The notes under the pieces: generated by a model | What the model was told of the DNA's origin: nothing | The model's database searches: none | Seen by the model: only the letters and a program-made list of their open reading frames with translations | Assembly (NCBI GenBank): GCA_022845955.1 | Contig: AP025576.1 | Span: 4,836,001 to 4,900,000 of the forward strand | DNA length: 64,000 nt | Source: Lachnospiraceae bacterium | GTDB lineage: Bacteria > Bacillota > Clostridia > Lachnospirales > Lachnospiraceae | Direction of reading: 5' to 3' | In this document: positions 15,868 through 24,740 of the stretch, piece by piece | How positions within the stretch are numbered: the first letter of the stretch is position 1 | Layout: each line of letters opens with the position of its first letter | Program-made: the position numbers and the translations under genes

Positions 15868-17349
15868 TCATACCGCATTTTTTCTGGTAAACGGTAATCT
15901 GCAAAGCTTCACAAAAGCGCTGCATACGACCGGAACCACTTTTGCTACCACCCAGATCATAGCTGCTGTCATCGCAAGGCCGATTCCCGTACATATCAGG
16001 CCGCCGCCCAACAGATAAATAGCTCCTGCCGGGAAAAGGAATAATTTCGTAAAGGCTTCTATCACCAGGACTACTCCGACTACCAACACTACTAATCCGG
16101 CTATTACCAGCGATCCGAGAACCGCAACAACAGCTACCACCAGACTGAAAACCACCGCCAGGACAGCAATCCCTATGGGAACAACAATCGGCAGCGCAAA
16201 AATACATAAAAGGACAAATAAGATGATCTCACCGGTAGTACGCCTTTTTTTAGGGGGCCTGCCGTAGGTATTATAGGAACTACCGTATTGGTTCTGGTAC
16301 TGGTACTGATTCTGGTAAGTGTTCTGATACTGGTAAGGGTCCTGGTTATTGTTAGGGTAAGGGCTGCCCTGATATGCCTGGCCCTGCCGGTTCCCCTGGT
16401 ATGGGTTCCCCTGATACTGGTTTCCCTGATAGCGGCTGTCCTGGTTTTGCGTTCCCTGGTACTGGCTATTCTGATACTGGTTCCCCTGATATTGGCTGTT
16501 CTGACTCCGGGTTCCCTGGTATTGGCTGTTCTGACTCCGGTTTCCCTGATAGCGGCTGTCCTGGTTTTGCGTTCCCTGGTACTGGCTATTCTGATATTGG
16601 TTCCCCTGATATTGGCCGCTCTGGCTCTGGGTTCCCTGATATTGGCCGTTCTGGTTCCGGGTTCCCTGGTATTGGCCGTTCTGGTTCCGGGTTTCCTGAT
16701 ATTGGCCGTTCTGGTTCCGGGTTTCCTGATATTGGCCGTTCTGACTCTGCGTTCCCTGATACTGGTTCCCCTGGTACAGGCTGTTCTGATATTGGTTCTC
16801 ACGGGACTGGCCATTCTTATATTGGCTATCCTGATATTGCTGTTCCTGTTCGGATTCTTCCTGCTGTTGACCGGAAAGATCCTGCCGGACGTCAGCAGAA
16901 TCCGCACTCCCCTTATCTTCGGCATCCACGGCAGGCGTTTCCTCTGCCTTTCTTATATTCTTTTCCGCTGCAAATCCTTCCGGGATAGCTTCAGTAAAAG
17001 TGTCATCCAGATGAAGAACTATTTTGTCATTCTGCTCCACAGAAAATGGCACTTCTGCGGAAGGCGCTGTTTCAGTAAAAGATGCCGCTTCTGCGGAAGG
17101 ATTTTCTTCCCCGTCCATCTGAAAACCTTTTTCCGTAAATTCTCCCGCATCACCGCCTTCTTTCAGACCTTCTTTAATATTAGCGGCTACCTGTGCAGGA
17201 AAACCGAGCGTGCTTATCGCATCTTCTTCATTTTCCATGCCTGCATCGTCCAGATAATCATTATAATATTGTAACGCTTCGTCCCGTTCTGCCTGGGAAA
17301 TGTCCGAAAGGAGCACTTCCAACTGCTTCATAAATTCCTGCCTGTTCAT
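15868..17349 (-). CDS. DUF1700 (HAAS) membrane protein with Gln/Tyr-rich repeat linker
   Basis: 493 residues. An N-terminal HAAS/DUF1700 helical domain (1-65, MNRQEFMKQLEVLLSDI) is followed by an acidic linker (65-165). Then comes a long low-complexity region (about 165-345) of QYQGTQSQNGQYQ-like units, and a C-terminal membrane region with three to four helices (about 365-480). Proteins with this domain are typically encoded next to PadR regulators and act in envelope homeostasis. The DNA of the linker (16370-16850) is a degenerate tandem repeat of 15- and 30-base units. The start codon overlaps the padR stop (TAATG), so translation is coupled. Confidence 0.8.
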   Translation of the reverse strand: MNRQEFMKQLEVLLSDISQAERDEALQYYNDYLDDAGMENEEDAISTLGFPAQVAANIKEGLKEGGDAGEFTEKGFQMDGEENPSAEAASFTETAPSAEVPFSVEQNDKIVLHLDDTFTEAIPEGFAAEKNIRKAEETPAVDAEDKGSADSADVRQDLSGQQQEESEQEQQYQDSQYKNGQSRENQYQNSLYQGNQYQGTQSQNGQYQETRNQNGQYQETRNQNGQYQGTRNQNGQYQGTQSQSGQYQGNQYQNSQYQGTQNQDSRYQGNRSQNSQYQGTRSQNSQYQGNQYQNSQYQGTQNQDSRYQGNQYQGNPYQGNRQGQAYQGSPYPNNNQDPYQYQNTYQNQYQYQNQYGSSYNTYGRPPKKRRTTGEIILFVLLCIFALPIVVPIGIAVLAVVFSLVVAVVAVLGSLVIAGLVVLVVGVVLVIEAFTKLFLFPAGAIYLLGGGLICTGIGLAMTAAMIWVVAKVVPVVCSAFVKLCRLPFTRKNAV

Positions 17350-17669
17350 TATTTAATACCTCCCTCAAACATACCCGTTATTTTTGCGGAATATTTATTC
17401 CATTCTTCTTCATATAACGTAAGCTGCGCCATTCCTCTTTCCGTCACCTTATAATAGCGGCGGTTCCTGCCTGCGCATTCCATGTCATAAACGGCAAGGC
17501 AGTCATCTTTTTGTAACCTTCTGAGCACCGGATACAGCGTGGACTCGGATAACTCAATTACCTGCCGTACTTCCTGGGTTATTTTATATCCATAAGTCCC
17601 TTCCGGTTCCTTTGAGACAACAGCGAGCACAATCGCATCCAATAATGCCGCTCCTGTATTGAAAACCAT
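17349..17669 (-). CDS. PadR-family transcriptional regulator
   Basis: 106 residues forming a PadR winged helix: AIVLAVVSKEPEGTYGYKI, ESTLYPVLRRLQKDDCLAVY and RNRRYYKVTERG (the wing) are diagnostic. PadR proteins repress their own operon and respond to envelope or small-molecule signals. The ATG at 17669 was chosen because GGGAG lies eight bases upstream and family homology begins there. It is the first gene of the operon with DUF1700, DUF4097 and PspC genes. Inverted repeats upstream (17700-17755) are likely operators. Confidence 0.88.
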   Translation of the reverse strand: MVFNTGAALLDAIVLAVVSKEPEGTYGYKITQEVRQVIELSESTLYPVLRRLQKDDCLAVYDMECAGRNRRYYKVTERGMAQLTLYEEEWNKYSAKITGMFEGGIK

Positions 17670-17694
17670 AGTCTGCACTCCCTTTCCTTGGGGC

Positions 17695-17760
17695 ATTTTA
17701 TATTATATGATGTATAATATCGTTCTTTAGGTATACTATATGATATATACTATTTTTAGT
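17695..17760 (-). promoter_or_regulatory. Promoter/operator of the padR operon
   Basis: AT-rich region with two symmetrical stretches: TATTATATGATGTATAATA (17701-17719) and GTATACTATATGATATATAC (17731-17750). PadR dimers bind such dyads. An altered copy of this whole region occurs at 24505-24600 without a padR gene beside it. Confidence 0.55.
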
Positions 17761-17830
17761 CAAGGAATAAGCCCGGAAGAAACGTTGAAAAATATTGGAT
17801 AAAAAGCGAAAGAAATTCTTAAGAGCGAAA

Positions 17831-17872
17831 AGAGAACTCCCGCCGGCCTTGCTTTGCCGGCGGGAGTTCTCT
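17831..17872 (-). terminator. Terminator after giant surface protein 1
   Basis: AGAGAACTCCCGCCGGC (17831-17847) pairs with GCCGGCGGGAGTTCTCT across an 8-base loop. It lies about 50 bases after the stop of the large gene. A copy with compensated changes follows surface protein 2 (24647-24689). Confidence 0.75.
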
Positions 17873-17924
17873 TCATTTTCTTATTTTCTAAGAATTAGTA
17901 CGCTGTGATTCAAGGATGAGGGAT

Positions 17925-20900
17925 TTATTCCTCTTCTTTTTTACGTCTTTTGGCAGTAACTCCCAATGTCAGGATTGCTCCCATTATCAGGAATGACCAC
18001 CCGGCTATCGGTGCGGTATCTCCTGTTCCAGGGCCTTTGGCTTCGCCCAGGACGCCTACTTCAGGTGCCAGTGCTTCACCAAGGACGCCTACCTCGGGCT
18101 GTACGGGTGCAAAGGCTTCACCAAGTACGGCGGTTGTTGCAGTAGGAGTTGCCGTCGTCGGAGTTCCGGGGGTCGGGTCGGGAGTCGGATCGGTAGGGGT
18201 TGGGGTATTAGCGGCAAAGTGTGCGGTGTAAGTGGCTGCCACATGCAAACCATTTACTTTGACAGGCACATATGCTACATCCGTACTCACTACTTCACCA
18301 GCTTCATTTGTCCAGTTAACGAAATGATAACCATTAGAAGCTGTCGCTGTGGAACCCTGAGGTTTCCCGCTTACCGCGTGTATTGTTTCACTGGCATTCG
18401 TTACACTTCCGTTTGTGTCGGCGGTGTAATTGATTGTAATTTCATTTTCAGAGTATATTATCTTAATTACCTTATTTTCTTTCGTAATAGTAGTTGGTAA
18501 TACTGGTTCAACCCTATTACGTGTATAACCGGCAGGAAGTGTATCACTATCCGACACATTTTTTACTTCAGGACTTGCCACCAGCACGCTCAGTTGCGTT
18601 GTGATATCAAAAGGAAATGTTTCACCATCTAAATAATGTTCTACACTGTAGTCCAGCTTCTGGCTTTCATCTACTTTATAGTATACTTTGATGACATTGT
18701 CCGTCGCGGTTATGGTTGCAGGCAGTTTCGGGGCTGTTGTGCTCCGGGTATATCCTGCCGGTACGTTACTGCTGTCCGCCACTGCCTTTACTTCCGGTTC
18801 CGCTACCAGGACATTCTGATCCTTTAAGGTATCAAACGGGGCATCCATCCCTTCCAGGTAATACTCTACACGGTAGTCCAGCTTCTGGCTTTCATCTGCT
18901 TTATAGTATACCTTGATGACATTGTTGCTGGCTGTTATGGTTGTCGGCAGTTTCGGGGCGGTTCTGCTCCGGGTATATCCTGCCGGTACGTTACTGCTGT
19001 CCGCCACTTCCTTTACCTCCGGTTCCGCTACCAGGACATTCTGATCCTTTAAGGTATCAAACGGGGCATCCATCCCTTCCAGGTAATACTCTACACGGTA
19101 GTCCAGCTTCTGGCTTTCATCTACTTTATAGTATACCTTGATGACATTGTCCGTCGCGGTTATGGTCGCAGGCAGTTTCGGGGCTGTTCTGCTTCGTGTA
19201 TATCCTGCCGGTACCTTGCCGCTGTCCGCTACTGCTATTACTTCCGGTTTCGCTACCAGGACACTCTGATCCTTTAAGGTATCAAACGGGGTAACCTCCC
19301 CTTCCAGGTAATACTCTATGCTGTAGTCCAGCTTCTGGGATTCATCTACTTTATAGTATACTTTGATGACATTGTCCGTCACGGTTATGGTTGCCGGCAG
19401 TTTCGGGGCAGTTGTGCTCCGGGTATATCCTGCCGGTACCTTGCCGCTGTCCGCCACTGCCTTTACTTCCGGTTTCGCTACCAGGACATTCTGATCCTTT
19501 AAGGTATCAAACGGGGCATCCTTACCTTCCACGTAATACTCTACACTGTAGTCCAGCTTCTGGCTTTCATCTACTTTATAGTATACCTTGATGACATTGT
19601 TGCTGGCTGTTATGGTTGTCGGCAGTTTCGGGGCGGTTGTGCTTCGGATATAGCCTGCCGGTACCTTACTGCTGTCCGCTACTGCCTTTACTTCCGGTTT
19701 CGCTACCAGGACACTCTGATCTTTTAAGGTATCAAACGGGGTAACCTCCCCTTCCAGGTAATACTCTATGCTGTAGTCCAGCTTCTGGGATTCATCTACT
19801 TTATAGTATACTTTGATGACATTGTCCGTCACGGTTATGGTTGCCGGCAGTTTCGGGGCAGTTGTGCTCCGGGTATATCCTGCCGGTACCTTGCCGCTGT
19901 CCGCCACTGCCTTTACTTCCGGTTTCGCTACCAGGACATTCTGATCCTTTAAGGTATCAAACGGGGCATCCATTCCTTCCAGGTAATACTCTACGCTGTA
20001 ATTCAGCTTCTGGTTTTCATCTGCTTTATAGTATACCTTGATGACATTGTCCGTCGCGGTTATGGTCGCAGGCAGTTTCGGGGCTGTTGTGCTCCGGGTA
20101 TAGCCTGCCGGTACATTACTGCTGTCCGCCACTGCCTTTACTTCGGGTTTTGCTACCAGGACACTCTGATCCTTTAAGGTATCAAACGGGGCATCCGTAC
20201 CTTCCAGGTAATACTCTACGCTGTAATTCAGCTTCTGGTTTTCATCTGCTTTATAGTATACCTTAATGACATTGTTGCTGGCTGTTATGGTTGTCGGCAG
20301 TTTCGGGGCGGTTGTGCTTCGGGTATATCCTGCCGGTACCTTACTGCTGTCTACTACTGCCTTTACTTCCGGTTGGGCTACCAGGACATTCTGATCCTTT
20401 AAGGTATCAAACGGGGCATCCGTACCTTCCAGGTAATACTCTACCCGGTAGTCCAGCTTCTGGCTTTCATCTGCTTTATAGTATACCTTGATGACATTGT
20501 TGCTGGCTGTTATGGTTGTCGGCAGTTTCGGGGCGGTTGTGCTCCGGGTATATCCTGCCGGTACATTACTGCTGTCCGCCACTGCCTTTACTTCGGGTTT
20601 TGCTACCAGGACACTCTGATCCTTTAAGGTATCAAACGGGGCATCCGTACCTTCCAGGTAATACTCTACGCTGTAATTCAGCTTCTGGCTTTCATCTGCT
20701 TTATAGTATACCTTGATGACATTGTCCGTCGCGGTTATGGTCGCAGGCAGTTTCGGGGCTGTTGTGCTTCGGGTATAGCCTGCCGGTACCTTACTGCTGT
20801 CTGCTACTGCCTTTACTTCCGGTTTCGCTACCAGGACACTCTGATCTTCTAAGGTATCAAACGGGGTAGCTGTCCCTTCCACGTAATACTCTACACGGTA

Positions 20901-23780
20901 GTCCAGCTTCTGGCTTTCATCTGCTTTATAGTATACCTTGATGACATTGTTGCTGGCTGTTATGGTTGTCGGCAGTTTCGGGGCGGTTGTGCTTCGGGTA
21001 TAGCCTGCCGGTACCTTACTGCTGTCTACTACTGCCTTTACTTCCGGTTGGGCTACCAGGACATTCTGATCCTTTAAGGTATCAAACGGGGCATCCGTAC
21101 CTTCCAGGTAATACTCTACCCGGTAGTCCAGCTTCTGGCTTTCATCTGCTTTATAGTATACCTTGATGACATTGTTGCTGGCTGTTATGGTTGTCGGCAG
21201 TTTCGGGGCGGTTGTGCTCCGGGTATATCCTGCCGGTACATTACTGCTGTCCGCCACTGCCTTTACTTCGGGTTTTGCTACCAGGACACTCTGATCCTTT
21301 AAGGTATCAAACGGGGCATCCGTACCTTCCAGGTAATACTCTACGCTGTAATTCAGCTTAGCGTCTTCATTAAGTGTATAATATACATTAATGACTCCAT
21401 TATTTTCAATCGTTCCTTTTCCAACTAAAGCCGTCCTATTTTTATTGAGCTGTAAATTTTTATCATTTCTTTCATATTTATAGCCGGAATATTTTTTTAA
21501 CTCAATATCTTTAATACCAGCTGCCTCTTCGCTTAAAGCGACTTCCACCAATACCGAATCTTCATCGCAGGTTTCTCCATCCACCCAATGCTTAACTGTA
21601 TATTTGAAGACCTTCTCATTCAGAATATATTTACCATAGTAATCGGTATTTCCAGTGATCTGTCCATTAAAATCGGCTTTTATTGTACAGTTCTTATCCC
21701 TATACCAACCTTCAAAAATATATTCTTTTCCATTAACTACTTTTCTTTCTGTAGGCGGCTTATTTAAATCACGTTCCGCGTATCCGCTTAGCACTCTGCG
21801 GCTATAATCGGACTGAATCGTAAAATCGGAATTTCCCGGTTCCTGAACACGGAAAGTTACCGTATATTTGCTTTTTTCATTCAGCGTTATCTGTCCGTCT
21901 AAATGGAATGTATTCGTTTCAAAAGGTACAACAGGGTTTACACCATTATTCCCTGCATTTGCTCCCCCTGATACAATTGTACGGAACCATTCAATGGTAT
22001 AATAGCCTTCTTTATATGCATTCTCAGATCCTGTGGCCGCATATTTATATGCTATACCACTTACGTTAATATCAGGATAAGAAGAAGGGTAAGTAATGTT
22101 TCCCTGACCTGTTACTATTTTTCCAATACTATATCTGGAAGGAGCGTTCACTCCGCTTATACTGCCGACCCCCATCCCATTCCATACCTGATTCGGATTA
22201 CTGCTTACTCCTTCCTGTAAACCGGGAATTAAGGTATAGCAATATAGTTTATAGGAATTTGATTTTGCATAAGAAGCTATTTCCGTGCTTCCTGCTACTA
22301 TATAGTAAGAAAAACTGCTGGCGGTAAAGCTTACATCTCCGGAGGTTCTGTCCTTAGCAACAATTTCTGCATCGGAACCGCTGTTTTCCATATGAAACAC
22401 AGAGACAGATTCTCCTTCTACTCCTGTACCGCTAATTTCTACTCTTACACCTCCTGCAGGCTGAATTTCTTTTCCATCTTTATCCAGGATTGTGATATCA
22501 AAAGCTCTGAGCTGATTCAATTCTTTTCCTTCAGCTTCCAGCTTTTCTTCCACTGCCCCTTCCACTGCAGATACGTCCAGCTCACTTGCCTTCACCTGGT
22601 AGCCTTTCGGAAGGACACCTGCGGAATAAGTAGTTACTTTTATTGTCACCCCGTTTACTTCTACGGTGTCAATAGTCTCAATATATTCTTCCTCTTCTTC
22701 CTTTTCCGTAAAAGTAACTTTTACTTCTACATCCTTTGAAGGAGAAACTGCATATTTATTATCCGTTCTTGCAATGACGGTTCCATCAATAACAACTTCT
22801 GCTATTTCATAACCCTCATCCGGATTAACATAGAATTCAAGTGCTTTCTTACTCTCAACTTCTGTCTGGTCACCGATTTTGTCTCCGTCCGCATTGGTAA
22901 TTGTGCCTTTTCCTTCTACCAGAAATGTCACAACAAAAAGTTCTTTCGTTCCTTCTTCCGCCTCGGTTTCTTCCAGTTCTTCGGTCTCCGTTTCTGTTTC
23001 GCTTTCCGTTTCTGTTTCGGTCTCCGTTTCTGTTTCGCTTTCCGTTTCTGTCTCAGCTTCTGATTCCGTTTCTGTTTCCGTCTCTGTCTCAGTCCGGGTT
23101 TCCGTCTCGCTCTCTGTTTCCGCAGTGGTTTCTTCTTCCGCTGTTTCCACGTTATCTATTGCCGCTGCTTTCACAGTAACTGTAACGTCCTTATCCGGTA
23201 TAAATTTATAAATCCCTTCTGATGGTACGAGTTCACTATCCCCCGCCTTTACTGTGGAACCGCTTCCTTCACTCATCTCTAATCTGAAAGCAAGTTCTTT
23301 TCCCTTTTCTACGTCGAAGGAATCTTTAACTTCTGTTTCACCTACTAAAATCTTAACGTCCCCGTCTTTCTGAAAACTTACTTTCCATACAGATGACTGG
23401 GTTTCCTCTGATAATGTGCCCTCCGCCTCTTTTGTCTCTTCACCAGGATCGTTTTCTGTCGTGGAAGTTTCTTCTTCCGTATCGATATCCGAATACTCTT
23501 CCGAAAAAGTTTCCTCCACACTTTCTGTTGAGGTTTCCTGCATTCTCTCCGATACTTCCGATTTCTCCTCATTCCCGGAATTATCTGATAGCACAGGTGT
23601 TTCCTCCCCCGTATTATCGTTCTCAGACGCAGCAGTGGATTCCGGTTCGCTTTCCTGCTCTGATGCCGTATTCGCTTCTGCAGCAATAACAGTCAGACCG
23701 TCATTCCCCACTGTTGTGGCAATCAGAACGAAAGCCAACAGGAACGCCCATAATCTTTGTAATGCCTTTACTCTTTTCAT
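17925..23780 (-). CDS. Giant cell-wall-anchored MucBP-type repeat protein 1
   Basis: 1951 residues. A signal peptide (about 1-34, with LWAFLLAFVLIATTV) is followed by an acidic Ser/Glu/Thr-rich region that includes a run of alternating T and E residues (about 200-270). A non-repeat part follows (about 480-760). Next come a Listeria-Bacteroides-type repeat (FEGWYRDKN), 12 near-identical 75-residue MucBP-like units and one divergent unit. The tail is Pro/Thr-rich with three VLGEA motifs, then GPGTGD, a hydrophobic helix and KRRKKEEE. GPGTG is a non-classical sortase signal that keeps the P-x-T-G core of LPxTG. MucBP-like domains bind mucin or other glycans in known adhesins, so gut adhesion is the likely role. 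No sortase lies in the window. The 156-residue gene lies 41 bp upstream. Confidence 0.85.
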   Translation of the reverse strand: MKRVKALQRLWAFLLAFVLIATTVGNDGLTVIAAEANTASEQESEPESTAASENDNTGEETPVLSDNSGNEEKSEVSERMQETSTESVEETFSEEYSDIDTEEETSTTENDPGEETKEAEGTLSEETQSSVWKVSFQKDGDVKILVGETEVKDSFDVEKGKELAFRLEMSEGSGSTVKAGDSELVPSEGIYKFIPDKDVTVTVKAAAIDNVETAEEETTAETESETETRTETETETETESEAETETESETETETETETESETETETEELEETEAEEGTKELFVVTFLVEGKGTITNADGDKIGDQTEVESKKALEFYVNPDEGYEIAEVVIDGTVIARTDNKYAVSPSKDVEVKVTFTEKEEEEEYIETIDTVEVNGVTIKVTTYSAGVLPKGYQVKASELDVSAVEGAVEEKLEAEGKELNQLRAFDITILDKDGKEIQPAGGVRVEISGTGVEGESVSVFHMENSGSDAEIVAKDRTSGDVSFTASSFSYYIVAGSTEIASYAKSNSYKLYCYTLIPGLQEGVSSNPNQVWNGMGVGSISGVNAPSRYSIGKIVTGQGNITYPSSYPDINVSGIAYKYAATGSENAYKEGYYTIEWFRTIVSGGANAGNNGVNPVVPFETNTFHLDGQITLNEKSKYTVTFRVQEPGNSDFTIQSDYSRRVLSGYAERDLNKPPTERKVVNGKEYIFEGWYRDKNCTIKADFNGQITGNTDYYGKYILNEKVFKYTVKHWVDGETCDEDSVLVEVALSEEAAGIKDIELKKYSGYKYERNDKNLQLNKNRTALVGKGTIENNGVINVYYTLNEDAKLNYSVEYYLEGTDAPFDTLKDQSVLVAKPEVKAVADSSNVPAGYTRSTTAPKLPTTITASNNVIKVYYKADESQKLDYRVEYYLEGTDAPFDTLKDQNVLVAQPEVKAVVDSSKVPAGYTRSTTAPKLPTTITASNNVIKVYYKADESQKLDYRVEYYVEGTATPFDTLEDQSVLVAKPEVKAVADSSKVPAGYTRSTTAPKLPATITATDNVIKVYYKADESQKLNYSVEYYLEGTDAPFDTLKDQSVLVAKPEVKAVADSSNVPAGYTRSTTAPKLPTTITASNNVIKVYYKADESQKLDYRVEYYLEGTDAPFDTLKDQNVLVAQPEVKAVVDSSKVPAGYTRSTTAPKLPTTITASNNVIKVYYKADENQKLNYSVEYYLEGTDAPFDTLKDQSVLVAKPEVKAVADSSNVPAGYTRSTTAPKLPATITATDNVIKVYYKADENQKLNYSVEYYLEGMDAPFDTLKDQNVLVAKPEVKAVADSGKVPAGYTRSTTAPKLPATITVTDNVIKVYYKVDESQKLDYSIEYYLEGEVTPFDTLKDQSVLVAKPEVKAVADSSKVPAGYIRSTTAPKLPTTITASNNVIKVYYKVDESQKLDYSVEYYVEGKDAPFDTLKDQNVLVAKPEVKAVADSGKVPAGYTRSTTAPKLPATITVTDNVIKVYYKVDESQKLDYSIEYYLEGEVTPFDTLKDQSVLVAKPEVIAVADSGKVPAGYTRSRTAPKLPATITATDNVIKVYYKVDESQKLDYRVEYYLEGMDAPFDTLKDQNVLVAEPEVKEVADSSNVPAGYTRSRTAPKLPTTITASNNVIKVYYKADESQKLDYRVEYYLEGMDAPFDTLKDQNVLVAEPEVKAVADSSNVPAGYTRSTTAPKLPATITATDNVIKVYYKVDESQKLDYSVEHYLDGETFPFDITTQLSVLVASPEVKNVSDSDTLPAGYTRNRVEPVLPTTITKENKVIKIIYSENEITINYTADTNGSVTNASETIHAVSGKPQGSTATASNGYHFVNWTNEAGEVVSTDVAYVPVKVNGLHVAATYTAHFAANTPTPTDPTPDPTPGTPTTATPTATTAVLGEAFAPVQPEVGVLGEALAPEVGVLGEAKGPGTGDTAPIAGWSFLIMGAILTLGVTAKRRKKEEE
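18660..21358 (-). repeat. Twelve 225-bp tandem repeats inside surface protein 1
   Basis: Twelve units of exactly 225 bp (75 codons) run head to tail. Each encodes a segment from L-[ND]-Y-x-[VI]-EYY through PAGYTRS to VIKVYYK. Units 1-2 and 4-5 in protein order are almost identical, showing a higher-order duplication. A 13th unit (YSVEHYLDGETFPFD) is clearly divergent and ends the block. Such arrays are prone to copy-number change. Confidence 0.9.
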
Positions 23781-23821
23781 TCCTCTTTCTCCTCTTTTTA
23801 AACAGCTCTTATCTAAAACCC

Positions 23822-24292
23822 CTAATTTTCCGTATTATCTTTCCGTTCTTCATCTCCCAGCGCGCTATCGATAAGCTTTAACAGCTCCAGAGCACTTCGG
23901 AAATGTTTTGTGACTCCCTTCTCCGTCCAGGATATGGAGCCTTGCCATGTGGCATTCTGTCTGCTGTTTACCCGGACAATGAAGGAAGCTTTGCGTCCAA
24001 CCTGATTTTTTATATCTTGTTCTTCCCGCACTGCTTCTGCCTCCTTGCCAGTTCCTGTCTGTGTTTTCTTTGGTTTCAGCGTTCTGTCCCGGGTTGATGC
24101 TTGAGGAAAGTTGAGCCTATCATAAAGCGTTTCCATTTCAGTCAGCAGATAAAGCTGGTTGCTGAATGTTACAGGCGCCTCAGAATAGCAATGATACATC
24201 CGTCCTTCTATCAGCTCTTCTTTTATCTCGTCTACGCAGACGCATATAACATTTTTTGGCGTTGGTCCTGCTCTTAATGATGTCTGCTGCAT
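23822..24292 (-). CDS. Uncharacterised 156-residue protein, copy 1
   Basis: Lies directly upstream of surface protein 1 (41 bp) and is probably co-transcribed. No signal peptide or membrane segment is seen. The N-terminal half contains ICVCVDEIKEELIEGRMYHCYSE, split here as a region of about 15-40. The C-terminal part (about 98-147) reads KASFIVRVNSRQNATWQG then SISWTEKG and FRSALELLKLIDSAL, a compact beta-rich motif with a terminal helix. I do not recognise a named family. The second copy (32419-32889) differs at only a few residues. A regulatory or adaptor role for the surface gene is possible but unproven. GGGAGG lies six bases before the ATG. Confidence 0.75.
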   Translation of the reverse strand: MQQTSLRAGPTPKNVICVCVDEIKEELIEGRMYHCYSEAPVTFSNQLYLLTEMETLYDRLNFPQASTRDRTLKPKKTQTGTGKEAEAVREEQDIKNQVGRKASFIVRVNSRQNATWQGSISWTEKGVTKHFRSALELLKLIDSALGDEERKDNTEN

Positions 24293-24336
24293 AAAGCACC
24301 TCCCTTTTACTGTTACTTTGAGTATAAAGGTCAGGG

Positions 24337-24355
24337 TGTAACATCAAGTGTTACA
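24337..24355 (-). promoter_or_regulatory. Operator-like dyad upstream of the 156-residue gene, copy 1
   Basis: TGTAAC, seven bases, GTTACA form a perfect 6-bp dyad. It overlaps a possible -35 (TTGATG on the minus strand), with TATACT about 15 bases further on. Extra GTTACT half-sites flank it. The dyad is conserved in the second copy at 32940-32958. Confidence 0.55.
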
Positions 24356-24410
24356 TTTTGGGAATTAATGTTACTTTTTTTATTTTTTTATTTAAAAACT
24401 GCATAATAAT

Positions 24411-24438
24411 AAAACGCCCGGTTTGTTCTGAGCGTTTT
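24411..24438. terminator. Hairpin with A/T flanks
   Basis: AAAACGC and GCGTTTT enclose a short loop with partial pairing. It corresponds to the hairpin upstream of copy 2 (33013-33038) and to the terminator at 33823-33853. It sits where the 3' end of an upstream regulator gene would be expected. Confidence 0.45.
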
Positions 24439-24466
24439 AATGAGTGGTTATTCTGTTTATTTTTCA

Positions 24467-24600
24467 ATCAGCTCATAGAGAATTGGTCTGGGCAAAGGAT
24501 CTTTCGAGGCATTTTATATTATATGAAGTATAATATCGTTCTCTAGGTATACTATATGAGATATACTATTTTTAGCCACAGATATAAGCCCAGAAGAAAT
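24467..24600 (-). pseudogene. Recombination scar: 3' remnant of BTAD regulator gene joined to a padR-operator copy
   Basis: On the minus strand about 24502-24470 encodes SFAQTNSL followed by a stop. This matches the last residues of the BTAD regulator at 33879 (SFAQTSSLWG and stop), including flanking bases. Immediately beyond, 24505-24600 is a diverged copy of the padR promoter region (17695-17790). The junction near 24503 therefore joins two loci that are 10-17 kb apart and marks the end of a tandem duplication of the 156-residue plus surface-protein unit. Confidence 0.65.
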
Positions 24601-24646
24601 GTTGAAAAATATTGGTTAAAAATAAAAAGAAATTCTTAAAGAGAAA

Positions 24647-24689
24647 AGAGAACTCCAGCAGGTCTTGCTTTGCCGGCTGGAGTTCTCTT
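24647..24689 (-). terminator. Terminator after giant surface protein 2
   Basis: AGAGAACTCCAGC pairs with GCTGGAGTTCTCT around a loop. The copy after surface protein 1 carries different but matching stem bases, so pairing was preserved during divergence. Confidence 0.7.
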
Positions 24690-24740
24690 CATTCTCTTAT
24701 TTTCTAAGAATTAGTACGCTGTGATTCAAGGATGAGGGAT

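Noticed and set aside
16288-17274. Plus-strand 328-codon hydrophobic frame opposite the DUF1700 gene
   Set aside because: The leucine/valine-rich sequence is the complement of Gln/Tyr repeat codons; no ribosome site and no family match.
18716-21166. Series of 66-codon plus-strand frames every 225 or 450 bp
   Set aside because: They are shadows of the MucBP repeats on the other strand and lack ribosome sites.
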